Assembly (NCBI GenBank): GCA_016839845.1
Contig: JAEOTL010000222.1
Location: 1 to 17,750 of the forward strand
Source of the DNA: Promethearchaeota archaeon
GTDB taxonomy: Archaea > Asgardarchaeota > Lokiarchaeia > Sigynarchaeales > SOKP01
Reading direction: 5' to 3'
DNA: 17,750 nucleotides
The position numbers were made by a program, and so were the translations under genes. The notes beneath the pieces were generated by a model. The model saw only the letters and a list, made by a program, of their open reading frames with translations. It searched no databases and was not told the DNA's origin. Positions 6,280-14,743 of the stretch are shown here, one piece after another (position 1 is the first letter of the stretch; each line of letters starts with the position of its first letter).

Positions 6280-7239
6280 CTAACTTTTTTGCTTCGCTTT
6301 AAGATACCATAGGATCAAAGGTAATGCAATGGTGGCATCAGAAATAATTGTTGATAATTTTGCGTTCTCATTTACCTTCCCCCAAGAAATGGCTTCATTT
6401 AAGGTTGCCCCGCTTAATCCTCCCGGCTCAGGTCTATCCATTGTAATTTGAATCGCATACTTAGCTGAATTCGGGCAAAACTGAAGAGATTGCATTATGA
6501 AATTCTTAGGTACTCCCCCACCTACTATACAAACTCCTGCCGTTTTGGCATCCCATGCGATATTTACCATTTCAAGCATATCCTTAAAATGATTTAAATT
6601 TAATTCTTGATGATGGAATCCTAGTTGTAGTGCTAGTCCAGAATCGGTAAACGCAGGACAAAATATTGGAATGTCTTTTTGTTCACAGATTTTTAGTATA
6701 GATGGAGAATCCTGCGGTAATTGTGAACCAAGGAAGTTTAAGAATGAACTTACAGACATTTGATTATCTGGTATATCTAATTTTGATACAAATTCTTCGA
6801 TGCCTTCATAAACACTATTGGGCATAATAACATCATAAATTCTATTCATCTCTGCCTTATGTAGATGAGTATCACTAAAATCAGACGGATTAACAGAATC
6901 TCCTTGTAGATGATGATATCCTAAAGCTTCTGCTAAATCATGAGTTAAATTAGCACCTGTAGAAACCAAGATATCAATAAAACCTTCTCGAATAAAATCA
7001 TAAATCACTCGTTGCATTCCTGCTGGAACAAGGGCTCCTGCTAACCCAAAAAATTTAACACTACTCTTATCACTTACCATCTCATTGTATATCTCACATG
7101 CAACTGCTAATCGTTTCGCATTGAAACCCGAATTTCTCAAGGAATTTATTAGTTCAACGATATCAGTGTCTTTGGAAATTTTCAATTGCTTGACATCCTT
7201 TAATACATCTTCTAAATCTTTTTTTCCCATCCAATTCAT
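6280..7239 (-). CDS. dys: Deoxyhypusine synthase family protein
   Basis: The family transfers the aminobutyl group of spermidine, using NAD, to a lysine of translation factor aIF5A as the first step of hypusine formation. The 319-residue length fits archaeal members. Visible motifs are STGANLTHD (93-101, NAD-side), GGGVPKN (240-246) and EAISWGKV (282-289) with Lys288 aligning to the enzyme-intermediate lysine (Lys329 in human), followed by the Asp-rich end SDAT (300-303). The histidine that follows GGG-x-x-K in the human enzyme (His288) appears here as Asn246, so activity on aIF5A is not certain; a homospermidine-synthase-like role is an alternative. Its ATG overlaps the agmatinase stop codon by four bases, so it is translationally coupled to a putrescine-producing enzyme. 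No aIF5A gene is in the window. Confidence 0.88.
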   Translation of the reverse strand: MNWMGKKDLEDVLKDVKQLKISKDTDIVELINSLRNSGFNAKRLAVACEIYNEMVSDKSSVKFFGLAGALVPAGMQRVIYDFIREGFIDILVSTGANLTHDLAEALGYHHLQGDSVNPSDFSDTHLHKAEMNRIYDVIMPNSVYEGIEEFVSKLDIPDNQMSVSSFLNFLGSQLPQDSPSILKICEQKDIPIFCPAFTDSGLALQLGFHHQELNLNHFKDMLEMVNIAWDAKTAGVCIVGGGVPKNFIMQSLQFCPNSAKYAIQITMDRPEPGGLSGATLNEAISWGKVNENAKLSTIISDATIALPLILWYLKAKQKS

Positions 7240-8141
7240 TCCGTATTATTACTTTTTATAAAATACATAGATTCAATAATTAATTTTGCAGCTAGAATAC
7301 AAGTCATCTTATTTTCCATATCTAAATTTGGTGCAACCTCAACTAAGTCAAGTCCGATTATCTTAGAATGTGCAGAGATTTCCTTTAGAATCTTCCATAT
7401 TTCTCGATATGAAAAACCCCCCGGAATTGCATACCCTGTACCAGGAGCAATTGAAGGATCTAAGGCATCTATATCTATAGAAACATACAGACTTTTAAGA
7501 TTTCCATGTTTTAAGAACTCTATGATTTTGTCAATAAAGAAATCCAGCCCTTCTAACAAATGGTAAGCATTTATGTAGTTAATTTCTTCAGAAGTTGCTA
7601 TTTCTTTTTCTTGAATGTCAATATCTCTTGTTCCAATTATCATTAAATTTTTATTAGATATAAAATCTAAATCAAAAATCCTATGAGATGTTGTTGCATG
7701 AGAATAAACCCCTTTATCCCATTCTTGATAAAAATCTAAATGGGCATCAAAGATTAATACTCCAAACTCCTCTTTTTTATCAACGTGATCACCTATAGCT
7801 TTAACAGTCGGATATGAACAGAAATGATCTCCCCCTATCATTATTGGGATTATTTTCTCATTCTTATCATAAATATCCTTAATGAAGGTTTCAATAGTAT
7901 TAAGATTCTTTTCAACATTCAAGGGTTCAATCATAACGTCTCCTACATCAGCTGCTTTAAACTCAGTAATATTAAATCCCATCTCTGTTGTATATCCAAT
8001 ATCATCTGTAATATCTCTAATATGTTTCGGGGCTATTGAGGAATTAGGTAAATCTGTAGATGTTAAGTAATCCCAAGGTATACCAAAAATAACAAAATGC
8101 GTATCATCCCTAACTTTCTCATCAAAACCAAAAAAAGTCAT
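7236..8141 (-). CDS. speB: Agmatinase (ureohydrolase family)
   Basis: This protein is predicted to hydrolyse agmatine to putrescine and urea with a dinuclear manganese centre. All metal-binding motifs of the arginase/agmatinase family are present in its 301 residues: GGDH (103-106, His106), DAHLD (132-136, Asp132, His134, Asp136) and SIDIDALDPS (221-230, Asp223, Asp225). The GTGYAIPGG loop (234-242) is also typical of agmatinases. Related ureohydrolases can act on guanidinobutyrate or arginine, so the substrate is inferred from the polyamine context. The gene starts 30 bases after the argS stop codon behind a strong GAGGT Shine-Dalgarno. It overlaps the downstream deoxyhypusine synthase gene by four bases, giving an argS-speB-dys order. 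Confidence 0.92.
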   Translation of the reverse strand: MTFFGFDEKVRDDTHFVIFGIPWDYLTSTDLPNSSIAPKHIRDITDDIGYTTEMGFNITEFKAADVGDVMIEPLNVEKNLNTIETFIKDIYDKNEKIIPIMIGGDHFCSYPTVKAIGDHVDKKEEFGVLIFDAHLDFYQEWDKGVYSHATTSHRIFDLDFISNKNLMIIGTRDIDIQEKEIATSEEINYINAYHLLEGLDFFIDKIIEFLKHGNLKSLYVSIDIDALDPSIAPGTGYAIPGGFSYREIWKILKEISAHSKIIGLDLVEVAPNLDMENKMTCILAAKLIIESMYFIKSNNTE

Positions 8142-8147
8142 ATCTTC

Positions 8148-8155
8148 TTACCTCT
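8148..8155 (-). promoter_or_regulatory. Shine-Dalgarno of agmatinase
   Basis: The minus strand reads AGAGGTAA six bases upstream of the agmatinase ATG, a strong match to the archaeal 16S 3' end. It supports translation of speB from a polycistronic argS-speB-dys mRNA, where a leaderless start is not possible. Confidence 0.6.
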
Positions 8156-8171
8156 TATGTTATTTACTTTT

Positions 8172-9887
8172 TTACATATTCTCAAGTGGCTCGATTCCCA
8201 GGATATTTAAACCCGTTTTAACTACAATTTGTACACACTTGATAAGAAGTAACCTTGCTTTTTCTAACTCCTTATTATCAGATATAACTTGACAAGAGGA
8301 GTAAAAAGAATTAAATCCCTGACAAAGGTTCAATAAGTATTGAGCGATTAAGTGAACACTGTAAGTTTGCTCTGCTGAATCTAAAACTTCTGGGAAATAG
8401 TTTAACTGTTTTATTAAATACCATTCATCCTTATGGGAAAATAAATCCCAATTAATATCAGGACTAATTTTTTTACCTGATTTTGAAATTATTGATGAGA
8501 TTCTTGCATAACAATATTGAATATATGGACCTGTTTCTCCTTCAAAAGATATGCTTTCATCTGGTTTAAATAAAAACCATTTCGCGGCATTAAATTTTAA
8601 TATAAAAAATCTAATAGCAGCTTGACTTATTATTTCGGCCCTCCTTTTTTTCTCTCCATTGGAAAGATCGGGATACCTCTCTTCCACTTCTTTAAAAGCT
8701 AAACTTTCAACTTCTTCAATAATATCGTCAGCTTCCACAGTGGTACCTTCTCTGCTCTTCATCCTACCACTTGGAAGACTTATCATACCATAGGCTAGAT
8801 GATAATTATCCTCCTTAAAACCTAGCATATCTAAAATGGCAAAAAGCCACTTAAAATGCTGAATTTGAGGATCTCCTACGACATATATTGATCTATCATA
8901 TTGAAAATCTTTCATTTTCAGATAAGCTAAATAGATATCTTGAGTTATGTAAATAGAGGTCCCATCACTTCGAATTAAGAATTTATCCTCAAGATTATAC
9001 TTGTCTTTTAATCTTGCTACTATAGCACCATCTTCGATTTGCTCGAACAATCCCTCTTGAAGTCCTTTTAAAATAATATCTTTACCCTTCAAATAGATAT
9101 CTGATTCATAATAAACCTTATCAAAAGAAATTTTAAATTTTTTAAATGTTTCCTTGAATCCATCGATAGCCCATTTATTCATTTTCTCCCATAAAGATAT
9201 AGTTTTCTTATCATTTGCTTCCCATTTCCTTAATAATTCATAGGCTTCTTTTTCTAATTCCTTATTTTGCTTTAGCTTCTCGTTAAACTTTACGTAATAA
9301 TCTCCAACAAAGTGATCGCTTTTTTTATCAGGATCTTTGTTGTTACCCCATTTATCGTAAGCCAACATACTTTGGCAAATATGTATCCCCCGATTATTAT
9401 ATAAATTAACCTGGAAGACGTGGTGGCCCTTGTATATGAGTAAGTTTGAAAGAGATTTGCCCAATAACATATTTCTTACGTGACCAAAATGAAGGGACTT
9501 ATTTGTATTAGGAGCAGGATATTCAATGACAATTCTTAATTTTTTTTTTTCTTCAAGACCTAATTTTAATCTAATTCTACCATAATCTTCCCCTAATTCG
9601 AAAATTGGATGTAAAATATTTTTTGCTTTTACTTTTAAGTTTAGATAAGGTCCAACTGCCTTAACTTCTTCTAAAAAATCGGCTGATTCAATTTTTTTCA
9701 TTAAGTCTTCTGCAATCACGTTTGGTGCTTTTTTCTCAATTTTTGCTAACTTAAAACAAGGAAAAGAGTAGTTATAATCCATATCTCCCGGAGGTATCTC
9801 AATGTACGATTCAATTTCCTCTTGAGATATTTCTGGAATGAATTCGTTTAGAAACTCTGCTATTGATTTTTTATCAATGACCGTCAT
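8172..9887 (-). CDS. argS: Arginyl-tRNA synthetase
   Basis: This class I synthetase charges tRNA-Arg with arginine in the cytosol. I choose the ATG at 9887, giving 571 residues, because it begins an ordinary ArgRS N-terminal domain (MTVIDKKSIAEFL). The longer frame to 10019 would add 44 hydrophobic, low-quality residues and run into the divergent gene. Domains in order are an N-terminal tRNA-recognition domain (1-115) and the Rossmann core with PAPNTNKSLHFGH (124-136, HIGH-type signature). The KMSKS-equivalent loop is GRMKSREGTT (374-383), and a helical anticodon-binding domain ends in LGIEPLENM, like other ArgRS C-termini. The stretch NAAKWFLFKPDESISFEGETGPYIQY (partly at 433-457) is also a family hallmark. 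A TATA-like GTATTAAAG lies 28-36 bases upstream (9915-9923). It is first in an operon with speB and dys. Confidence 0.97.
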   Translation of the reverse strand: MTVIDKKSIAEFLNEFIPEISQEEIESYIEIPPGDMDYNYSFPCFKLAKIEKKAPNVIAEDLMKKIESADFLEEVKAVGPYLNLKVKAKNILHPIFELGEDYGRIRLKLGLEEKKKLRIVIEYPAPNTNKSLHFGHVRNMLLGKSLSNLLIYKGHHVFQVNLYNNRGIHICQSMLAYDKWGNNKDPDKKSDHFVGDYYVKFNEKLKQNKELEKEAYELLRKWEANDKKTISLWEKMNKWAIDGFKETFKKFKISFDKVYYESDIYLKGKDIILKGLQEGLFEQIEDGAIVARLKDKYNLEDKFLIRSDGTSIYITQDIYLAYLKMKDFQYDRSIYVVGDPQIQHFKWLFAILDMLGFKEDNYHLAYGMISLPSGRMKSREGTTVEADDIIEEVESLAFKEVEERYPDLSNGEKKRRAEIISQAAIRFFILKFNAAKWFLFKPDESISFEGETGPYIQYCYARISSIISKSGKKISPDINWDLFSHKDEWYLIKQLNYFPEVLDSAEQTYSVHLIAQYLLNLCQGFNSFYSSCQVISDNKELEKARLLLIKCVQIVVKTGLNILGIEPLENM

Positions 9888-9996
9888 TTTTAGAATTTTA
9901 TTATTTGTAATAATCTTTAATACTTTGTGGGTTGTAAATTTTATCAATTTTGATAAATATAGATAAAACAACACATAAAACTTATGCCCTAGGAAA
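9888..9996. promoter_or_regulatory. Divergent promoters of argS and the DegT aminotransferase
   Basis: These 109 bases separate two divergent genes. On the minus strand GTATTAAAG (9915-9923) stands 28-36 bases before the argS ATG, fitting a leaderless start. On the plus strand ATAAATATA (9953-9961) lies 36-44 bases before the ATG at 9997, and AGG at 9991-9993 is a weak, close ribosome-binding match. The two boxes are about 30 bases apart. Confidence 0.45.
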
Positions 9997-11208
9997 ATGC
10001 CGTTAAAAGAAAATAACAAGATAAAGATTCCTCAATGGCCTATTTATGATGAGGAAGAGATAAACAATCTGATAAATGTAGTAAAATCTAGAAAATGGTG
10101 GTGCGGAGCTCCTGGTACTCATGAAGGTGAGAATGTGTGGTTATTTCAAGAGGAATTTGCAAAGATGCAAGAAGCAAAACAATGCATCGCAGTCTCTAAT
10201 GGAACTGTTGCGATAGAGTCTGCTTTAATGGCTTTAGGTATTGGATTGGGTGATGAGGTAATTGTTTCTGATTATACGTTTGTTGCCTCAGCCTCTGCAG
10301 TTGTTGCGACAAATGCAGTTCCTATCTTTTGTGATATTAACCCTGCAACTTTAGTGATGGATGTAAATAAAATTAAGGCTTTAATCAGAGACAGAACTAA
10401 AGCTATTATTCCTGTACATTTAGGTGGAAACCCGGTCGAAATGGACAAATTAAAAGAGATTGCTAATGAGAATAATCTGTATATTATTGAGGATTGTGCT
10501 CATGCTCATGGTTCAAGATTTAAAGGAAAACGAGTTGGTAATTGGGGGGATGTTGGGACTTTTAGCTTCCAAGCTTCTAAATTAATAACAAGTGGGGAGG
10601 GTGGGGCGATTATTAGCAATTCTGAGGAATTAGCTGAAAAAATCTATTCGTATATTGATTGTGGGAGAATCAAAAACGGATACTTCTATACTCATCATTT
10701 TTACGGGACAAATTACAGATTAAGTGAGTTTCATGCAGCTATACTTCGAAAACAACTGAAAAAATTCCCTGAGCAACATGAACAAAGGAATAAAAACGCA
10801 AAGTACTTCGGAGAGAAATTAAATAAAATTGATGGAATCCAAGTTATGGAACTGACACCTGGAACTGAAGAATGTGGTTATTATGTGTATCCTATTATCT
10901 TTGAGCCAAAAAAGTTTTCTGGAATCACGAAAAGGGAGTTTTATCACAAGTTAAATAAAAAGGGGATCCCAACAGAAGATTGCTATCCTCCTCTCCATAC
11001 CCTCGACTGCTTTAAAAATATTGAATTAAGGAAAGGAATTGATTATAGTCAAAGTAATTGGGGAGGAAAAAAAAGTAATGATATAAATTTCCCTGTAGTT
11101 AGTGATATCTTTTCTCGAAGTATAGAATTCCCTCATGAAATCCTTTTAGCTTCAACGAATGTATTAGATTATATTGTTGAATCAATCATATCTTTAAAAC
11201 AAGATTAA
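9997..11208 (+). CDS. DegT/DnrJ/EryC1/StrS-family PLP aminotransferase
   Basis: This 403-residue protein belongs to the fold-type I PLP enzymes that transfer an amino group, usually from Glu or Gln, to keto-sugars or cyclitols. Family landmarks are WCGAPGTHEGENVWLFQEEF (35-54, substrate-side N-terminus) and AVSNGTVAIESALMALGIG (65-83, phosphate-binding). EDCAHAHGSRFKG (165-177) holds Asp166, the PLP-ring aspartate, and GTFSFQASKLITSGEGG (187-203) holds Lys195, the Schiff-base lysine. A C-terminal small domain follows. The closest well-known relatives act on scyllo-inosose, 3-amino-5-hydroxybenzoate precursors or nucleotide-linked ketosugars; the substrate here cannot be told. No sugar-nucleotide synthesis gene lies beside it. 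The orphan gene at 11310 and the acyl-CoA synthetase follow on the same strand at gaps of about 100 bases. Confidence 0.92.
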   Translation: MPLKENNKIKIPQWPIYDEEEINNLINVVKSRKWWCGAPGTHEGENVWLFQEEFAKMQEAKQCIAVSNGTVAIESALMALGIGLGDEVIVSDYTFVASASAVVATNAVPIFCDINPATLVMDVNKIKALIRDRTKAIIPVHLGGNPVEMDKLKEIANENNLYIIEDCAHAHGSRFKGKRVGNWGDVGTFSFQASKLITSGEGGAIISNSEELAEKIYSYIDCGRIKNGYFYTHHFYGTNYRLSEFHAAILRKQLKKFPEQHEQRNKNAKYFGEKLNKIDGIQVMELTPGTEECGYYVYPIIFEPKKFSGITKREFYHKLNKKGIPTEDCYPPLHTLDCFKNIELRKGIDYSQSNWGGKKSNDINFPVVSDIFSRSIEFPHEILLASTNVLDYIVESIISLKQD

Positions 11209-11299
11209 AATAGAAGTATTATCATAATTTATATCAAAGAAGATTAAATTTAACAAAGAACAGATTGCATTTTTGATCGAAAACTCAGTAAAATTTATT

Positions 11300-11305
11300 G
11301 GGTGA
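11300..11305 (+). promoter_or_regulatory. Shine-Dalgarno that fixes the start of the 113-aa protein
   Basis: GGGTGA, a strong archaeal Shine-Dalgarno, ends four bases before the ATG at 11310. An in-frame TTG at 11298 would place this site inside the coding region, so the ATG is the better start. Confidence 0.7.
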
Positions 11306-11309
11306 AATT

Positions 11310-11651
11310 ATGACTGAAGAAGAAATTAATTTTGTACTTAAGTGGAATGAAGAAATGGGTCAATTTCTGCCCGTTGAGTCTGATGCAGACATGGATGATG
11401 GTATTTTCTTAGAGTTAGTTGATTCCGAAGCTATTTGGAAATTCTTTTATATAAAGGGGGCTTCTCTAATCGCAAGACGTACTTCACTGAGGGCAGCTAA
11501 TGGAATATCAAAAACTGGTTATGTTCATCCAAAAGATAATGTTCGGTATGGAGTTGATTGCAAGTTAGAAGAAGAAGTATCTCCTTATGAAGATTTACCC
11601 GAAAAACTTAAAAAAGCTCAAAGAACATGGTATAGCGGGGAACAAAAATAG
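11310..11651 (+). CDS. Small hypothetical protein, 113 aa
   Basis: I do not recognise this protein. It starts at the ATG at 11310 behind a strong GGGTGA site and runs 113 residues. The N-terminal 40 residues are acidic (MTEEEINFVLKW, then a run with SDADMDDG). The centre has a short hydrophobic strand (AIWKFFYIKGASLIARRTS), and a Gly/Tyr/His region follows (KTGYVHPKDNVRYGVDCKLE). The end is a charged helix. There is one cysteine, no signal peptide and no membrane segment, so it is probably a small cytosolic globular protein. It lies about 100 bases after the aminotransferase and about 120 before the acyl-CoA synthetase, all on the same strand. The good ribosome-binding site argues that it is a real gene. 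Confidence 0.65.
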   Translation: MTEEEINFVLKWNEEMGQFLPVESDADMDDGIFLELVDSEAIWKFFYIKGASLIARRTSLRAANGISKTGYVHPKDNVRYGVDCKLEEEVSPYEDLPEKLKKAQRTWYSGEQK

Positions 11652-11768
11652 GATTAATCTTAGAATCTAGTTACTAATTTGTATAATCATTATTTTTATT
11701 TCTTATTTTTTACATTAAAGTATATACAAGTCAAAAACATTAAATTATACAAAAGCAATGCAAATTTA

Positions 11769-13655
11769 ATGAATAATCAAAAAAACAATATATCGACTCC
11801 AAATAAAATCGCTCAAGAAGAAGAAAAAGCGGATCTTTATTTAATCTCTGAGGAAGTCCAAAGAAATGTAATTCAACCTTCTTGGAAAAAAAAAACTCCA
11901 TTAGCGATGGAGGCAGTAGAATGGAGATCTAAGTATCCTCCTGATTCCAAATATTCTGTAGGACTTCGTATAGAAGAACATGCAGAGAAATATTCAGATA
12001 AACTAGCACTATTATATGAAGACGAACGATACACCCATAAGGAGTTGAATGAATGGGTCAATCGTTACGCTAATTATTTTCTTAAATTTGGATTAAAAAA
12101 AGGAGACGTAGCAGTAGTATTTATAGAAAATCGTTCAGCTTACATGTTCATAATATTAGCTATGGGTAAACTAGGGGTAGTTTCCTCTCTAATTAACACG
12201 AACTTACGAGAAAAACCTCTTATTCATAGTATGACACATACGCCTGGAAAAGTCTATATAATTGGAGAAGAACTCATTCAAGCATTTGAAAAAATCAAAC
12301 CTTCATTAAACTTAAACAATAATCAGCAAAGGGGACTCTTTTTTTTACCTGACAAGGGAACACATAACCCACCTGAAGGATATATCAATCTTCAAAATGA
12401 AATTAATAATTCTGACTTTGCTAATCCTCCCACAACGAAAGAAGTACTTATGAAGGATCCATTTGTGTACATATTTACGTCAGGTACTACAGGGCTCCCT
12501 AAAGCTGCGATAATAAAAAGCAGTTCAATTCTAACGGCAATGATCTGGTGGGGAGGGATAGTAGCTGATATGGAAACTAGTGATATCATATATGTTACAA
12601 CACCATTATTTCATAGTCATGGGATCAAAGTAGCATTTGCAGCAGCACTTTATCGAGGTTCAGCAATGGCAATCGCGAGAAAATTTAGTGCGAGTAAATT
12701 TTGGGATGAAGCGCGAAAATTCAACGCAAATTGTTTTAATTATGTTGGAGAGATTTGTAGATATTTATATAATCAACCTCTTAAGCCAAACGACGCAGAT
12801 AATCCTATCGATAAAATTATTGGGAATGGACTCAGACTCGACATTTGGATGGACTTTAAAAAGAGATTTGATATTAAAGAAATCAGAGAATTCTATGGAG
12901 CCACTGAAGATTTTGTGCCCAACTTTGCAAATATTCACAATATAGATAAAACTTGTGGTGTTTGTTTAACACCTTATGCTATTGTAAAATACGATATTGA
13001 AGCAGATCAACCGTTTAGAAACGAAAGAGGGCGTATGAAAAAAGTAAAAAAGGGTGAAGTTGGACTTTTGTTGGGCCAAATCACAGATCAAGAAAACTTT
13101 TACATGTACAAAGACGAAAAGGCAACAGAAAAAAAAGTATTTCGTAACGCTCTCAGAAAGGGGGATATGTACATTAATACCGGTGATCTAGTTAGGGCTA
13201 TTGGATATGGACATATTCAATTCGTTGACCGTTTGGGTGATACATACAGGTGGAAAGGTGAAAATATATCAACAGAAGAAGTTGAGACCGTAATTAACGC
13301 TTTTGAACAAATCGATATGTGCTCTGTTTATGGTGTTTTAATTCCGCATACTGAAGGTCGAGCAGGGATGGTATCAGTACATAAGAAGGATGATATACAA
13401 TTTGACTTTACAGGTTTTTTGAATTATTTAAAACAATTCCTTCCAAATTATGCCATTCCCAAATTTATCCGATTTATCGATGAATTTAGTTTTACAGCCA
13501 CCCTTAAGATTCAGAAGATAAAATTGAAAAAACAAGGATACAACGTTAATGAGATTAGTGATGAGGTATTCGTTCTTCTCCCAAATAGTACTGAGTATGT
13601 ACCACTTACAGAAGAGATTTATCAAAGAATCGCTGAAGGGAAGTACATGTTTTAA
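11769..13655 (+). CDS. FATP/VLACS-like long-chain acyl-CoA synthetase
   Basis: This is an ANL-superfamily adenylating enzyme predicted to activate a fatty or other carboxylic acid to its CoA thioester through an acyl-adenylate. I use the ATG at 11769 (628 residues); a TTG 90 bases upstream would add an implausible Tyr/Phe-rich leader. Motifs in order are the ATP loop FTSGTTGLPKAA (236-247), YGATED (376-381) and TGD (471-473). The stretch DRLGDTYRWKGENIS (487-501) is the form seen in very-long-chain acyl-CoA synthetases and fatty-acid transport proteins. The C-terminal ATLKIQKIKL (577-586) holds candidate catalytic Lys580. FATP family members in animals are membrane proteins; no clear N-terminal membrane anchor is seen here. 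The substrate could also be a bile-acid-like or aromatic acid. The gene ends three bases before the convergent Gfo/Idh/MocA gene. Confidence 0.9.
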   Translation: MNNQKNNISTPNKIAQEEEKADLYLISEEVQRNVIQPSWKKKTPLAMEAVEWRSKYPPDSKYSVGLRIEEHAEKYSDKLALLYEDERYTHKELNEWVNRYANYFLKFGLKKGDVAVVFIENRSAYMFIILAMGKLGVVSSLINTNLREKPLIHSMTHTPGKVYIIGEELIQAFEKIKPSLNLNNNQQRGLFFLPDKGTHNPPEGYINLQNEINNSDFANPPTTKEVLMKDPFVYIFTSGTTGLPKAAIIKSSSILTAMIWWGGIVADMETSDIIYVTTPLFHSHGIKVAFAAALYRGSAMAIARKFSASKFWDEARKFNANCFNYVGEICRYLYNQPLKPNDADNPIDKIIGNGLRLDIWMDFKKRFDIKEIREFYGATEDFVPNFANIHNIDKTCGVCLTPYAIVKYDIEADQPFRNERGRMKKVKKGEVGLLLGQITDQENFYMYKDEKATEKKVFRNALRKGDMYINTGDLVRAIGYGHIQFVDRLGDTYRWKGENISTEEVETVINAFEQIDMCSVYGVLIPHTEGRAGMVSVHKKDDIQFDFTGFLNYLKQFLPNYAIPKFIRFIDEFSFTATLKIQKIKLKKQGYNVNEISDEVFVLLPNSTEYVPLTEEIYQRIAEGKYMF

Positions 13656-13658
13656 AGA

Positions 13659-14705
13659 TTAATACATAACTTCTTCTAATTTTTTTGATTTAGCACTTTT
13701 ATACATAGTCTCAACTATAACCAATATTTTATGACCAAAAGCACCATCTGTTAAAGGTCGTTTTTTATTAATTATACAATCAATGAAATGACGCATCTCT
13801 TGTGGATATCCAAAAGTCCAAGCTTCTTCTGGAACTGGAAAAGTCCAACCTTTTGTAGTTCCCGCTTTTTCTACCGCATATCCATATCCTTTTTCACTAT
13901 ATACACGAACTAAGTCGGAGAATGTTGGTGATACTTTTATTTGACCCTCTGTCCCGAATACCTCATATTTTATATCATATCCCCCCGGAGCGGTCCAGGA
14001 TTCTTCGATAACAACTTGAGCGCCATTTTCGAAATATAATATTCCAACAGCATTATCTTCTACTTCACAGTCACCAAAAGTTTCTCTAAAGGGTAATACG
14101 GTCCTGATTTGGCAAAACACTTCTGTTACATCACAACCAAGATACCAAACTAAACATGCTATATCATGAATGCCTAAATCTATAAGTGAACCTCCACCTC
14201 CCATATCTTTTTTGTAAAACCACTCAGAATGAGGTCCGGAATGTTGTTCTTTTCCATGAGCCATGTAAATATCTCCTATTCCTCCCTCTTCAATTATTTT
14301 TTTCGCTCTTGTAAAAGATGGGGCATACATATTATTTTCACAATAGAAAATTTTTCGATTTGATGCCTTTTCAATATCCAACATTTCCTGAGATTCAGAT
14401 ACATTGCGGGCTAGTGGTTTTTCAATAAGTACATGCTTACCTGAACGGAGTAGATCTACTGTAACATCTTTATGCAGATAATTAGGTAAACAAACAGAAA
14501 CTGCATCAATATCTAACTTTAAGAGCTCCTCATATGACATAAATATACTTTTGTCCAGGTTGAACTTTTTTATAAGTGTTTTGGCAGTAATCTCATTTCT
14601 TGAGCTTATACCTGCGATATCTACATTAGGTAACAGGTTGAGGGAATAAAGATGAGGTTCAGCAATAAATCCGGAACCAATGAGACCAACTTTAATATTA
14701 TCCAT
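13659..14705 (-). CDS. Gfo/Idh/MocA-family NAD(P)-dependent oxidoreductase
   Basis: This 348-residue protein has the two-domain form of sugar and cyclitol dehydrogenases such as inositol 2-dehydrogenase and glucose-fructose oxidoreductase. The N-terminal Rossmann fold begins with GLIGSGFIAEPH (7-18) for NAD(P) binding. EKPLA (95-99) carries the conserved catalytic-region Lys96. GGGSLIDLGIHDI (170-182) provides the Asp176 and His180 pair used as acid-base residues in the family. The C-terminal domain is the usual beta-sheet. Many members oxidise or reduce a ring carbon of a sugar, and the DegT aminotransferase across the convergent gene could in principle aminate such a keto product; there is no shared transcript to support this. 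It follows the RdhA-like gene by 38 bases on the same strand, so the two are probably co-transcribed. Confidence 0.92.
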   Translation of the reverse strand: MDNIKVGLIGSGFIAEPHLYSLNLLPNVDIAGISSRNEITAKTLIKKFNLDKSIFMSYEELLKLDIDAVSVCLPNYLHKDVTVDLLRSGKHVLIEKPLARNVSESQEMLDIEKASNRKIFYCENNMYAPSFTRAKKIIEEGGIGDIYMAHGKEQHSGPHSEWFYKKDMGGGGSLIDLGIHDIACLVWYLGCDVTEVFCQIRTVLPFRETFGDCEVEDNAVGILYFENGAQVVIEESWTAPGGYDIKYEVFGTEGQIKVSPTFSDLVRVYSEKGYGYAVEKAGTTKGWTFPVPEEAWTFGYPQEMRHFIDCIINKKRPLTDGAFGHKILVIVETMYKSAKSKKLEEVMY

Positions 14706-14743
14706 AATTCAAATAATTATCCATATTTTAACTAATAAATCTA

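Noticed and set aside
9888..10019. N-terminal extension of arginyl-tRNA synthetase by 44 residues
   Set aside because: The added residues are hydrophobic and Lys/Ile/Phe-rich, unlike ArgRS, and the stretch overlaps the divergent aminotransferase start. A good ATG with an ArgRS-like N-terminus and a TATA-like box lies at 9887.
11679..11768. TTG-started 30-residue extension of the acyl-CoA synthetase
   Set aside because: The Tyr/Phe-rich leader lacks a ribosome-binding site and is not typical of the family. I considered a membrane anchor, but the ATG at 11769 begins a normal polar N-terminus.
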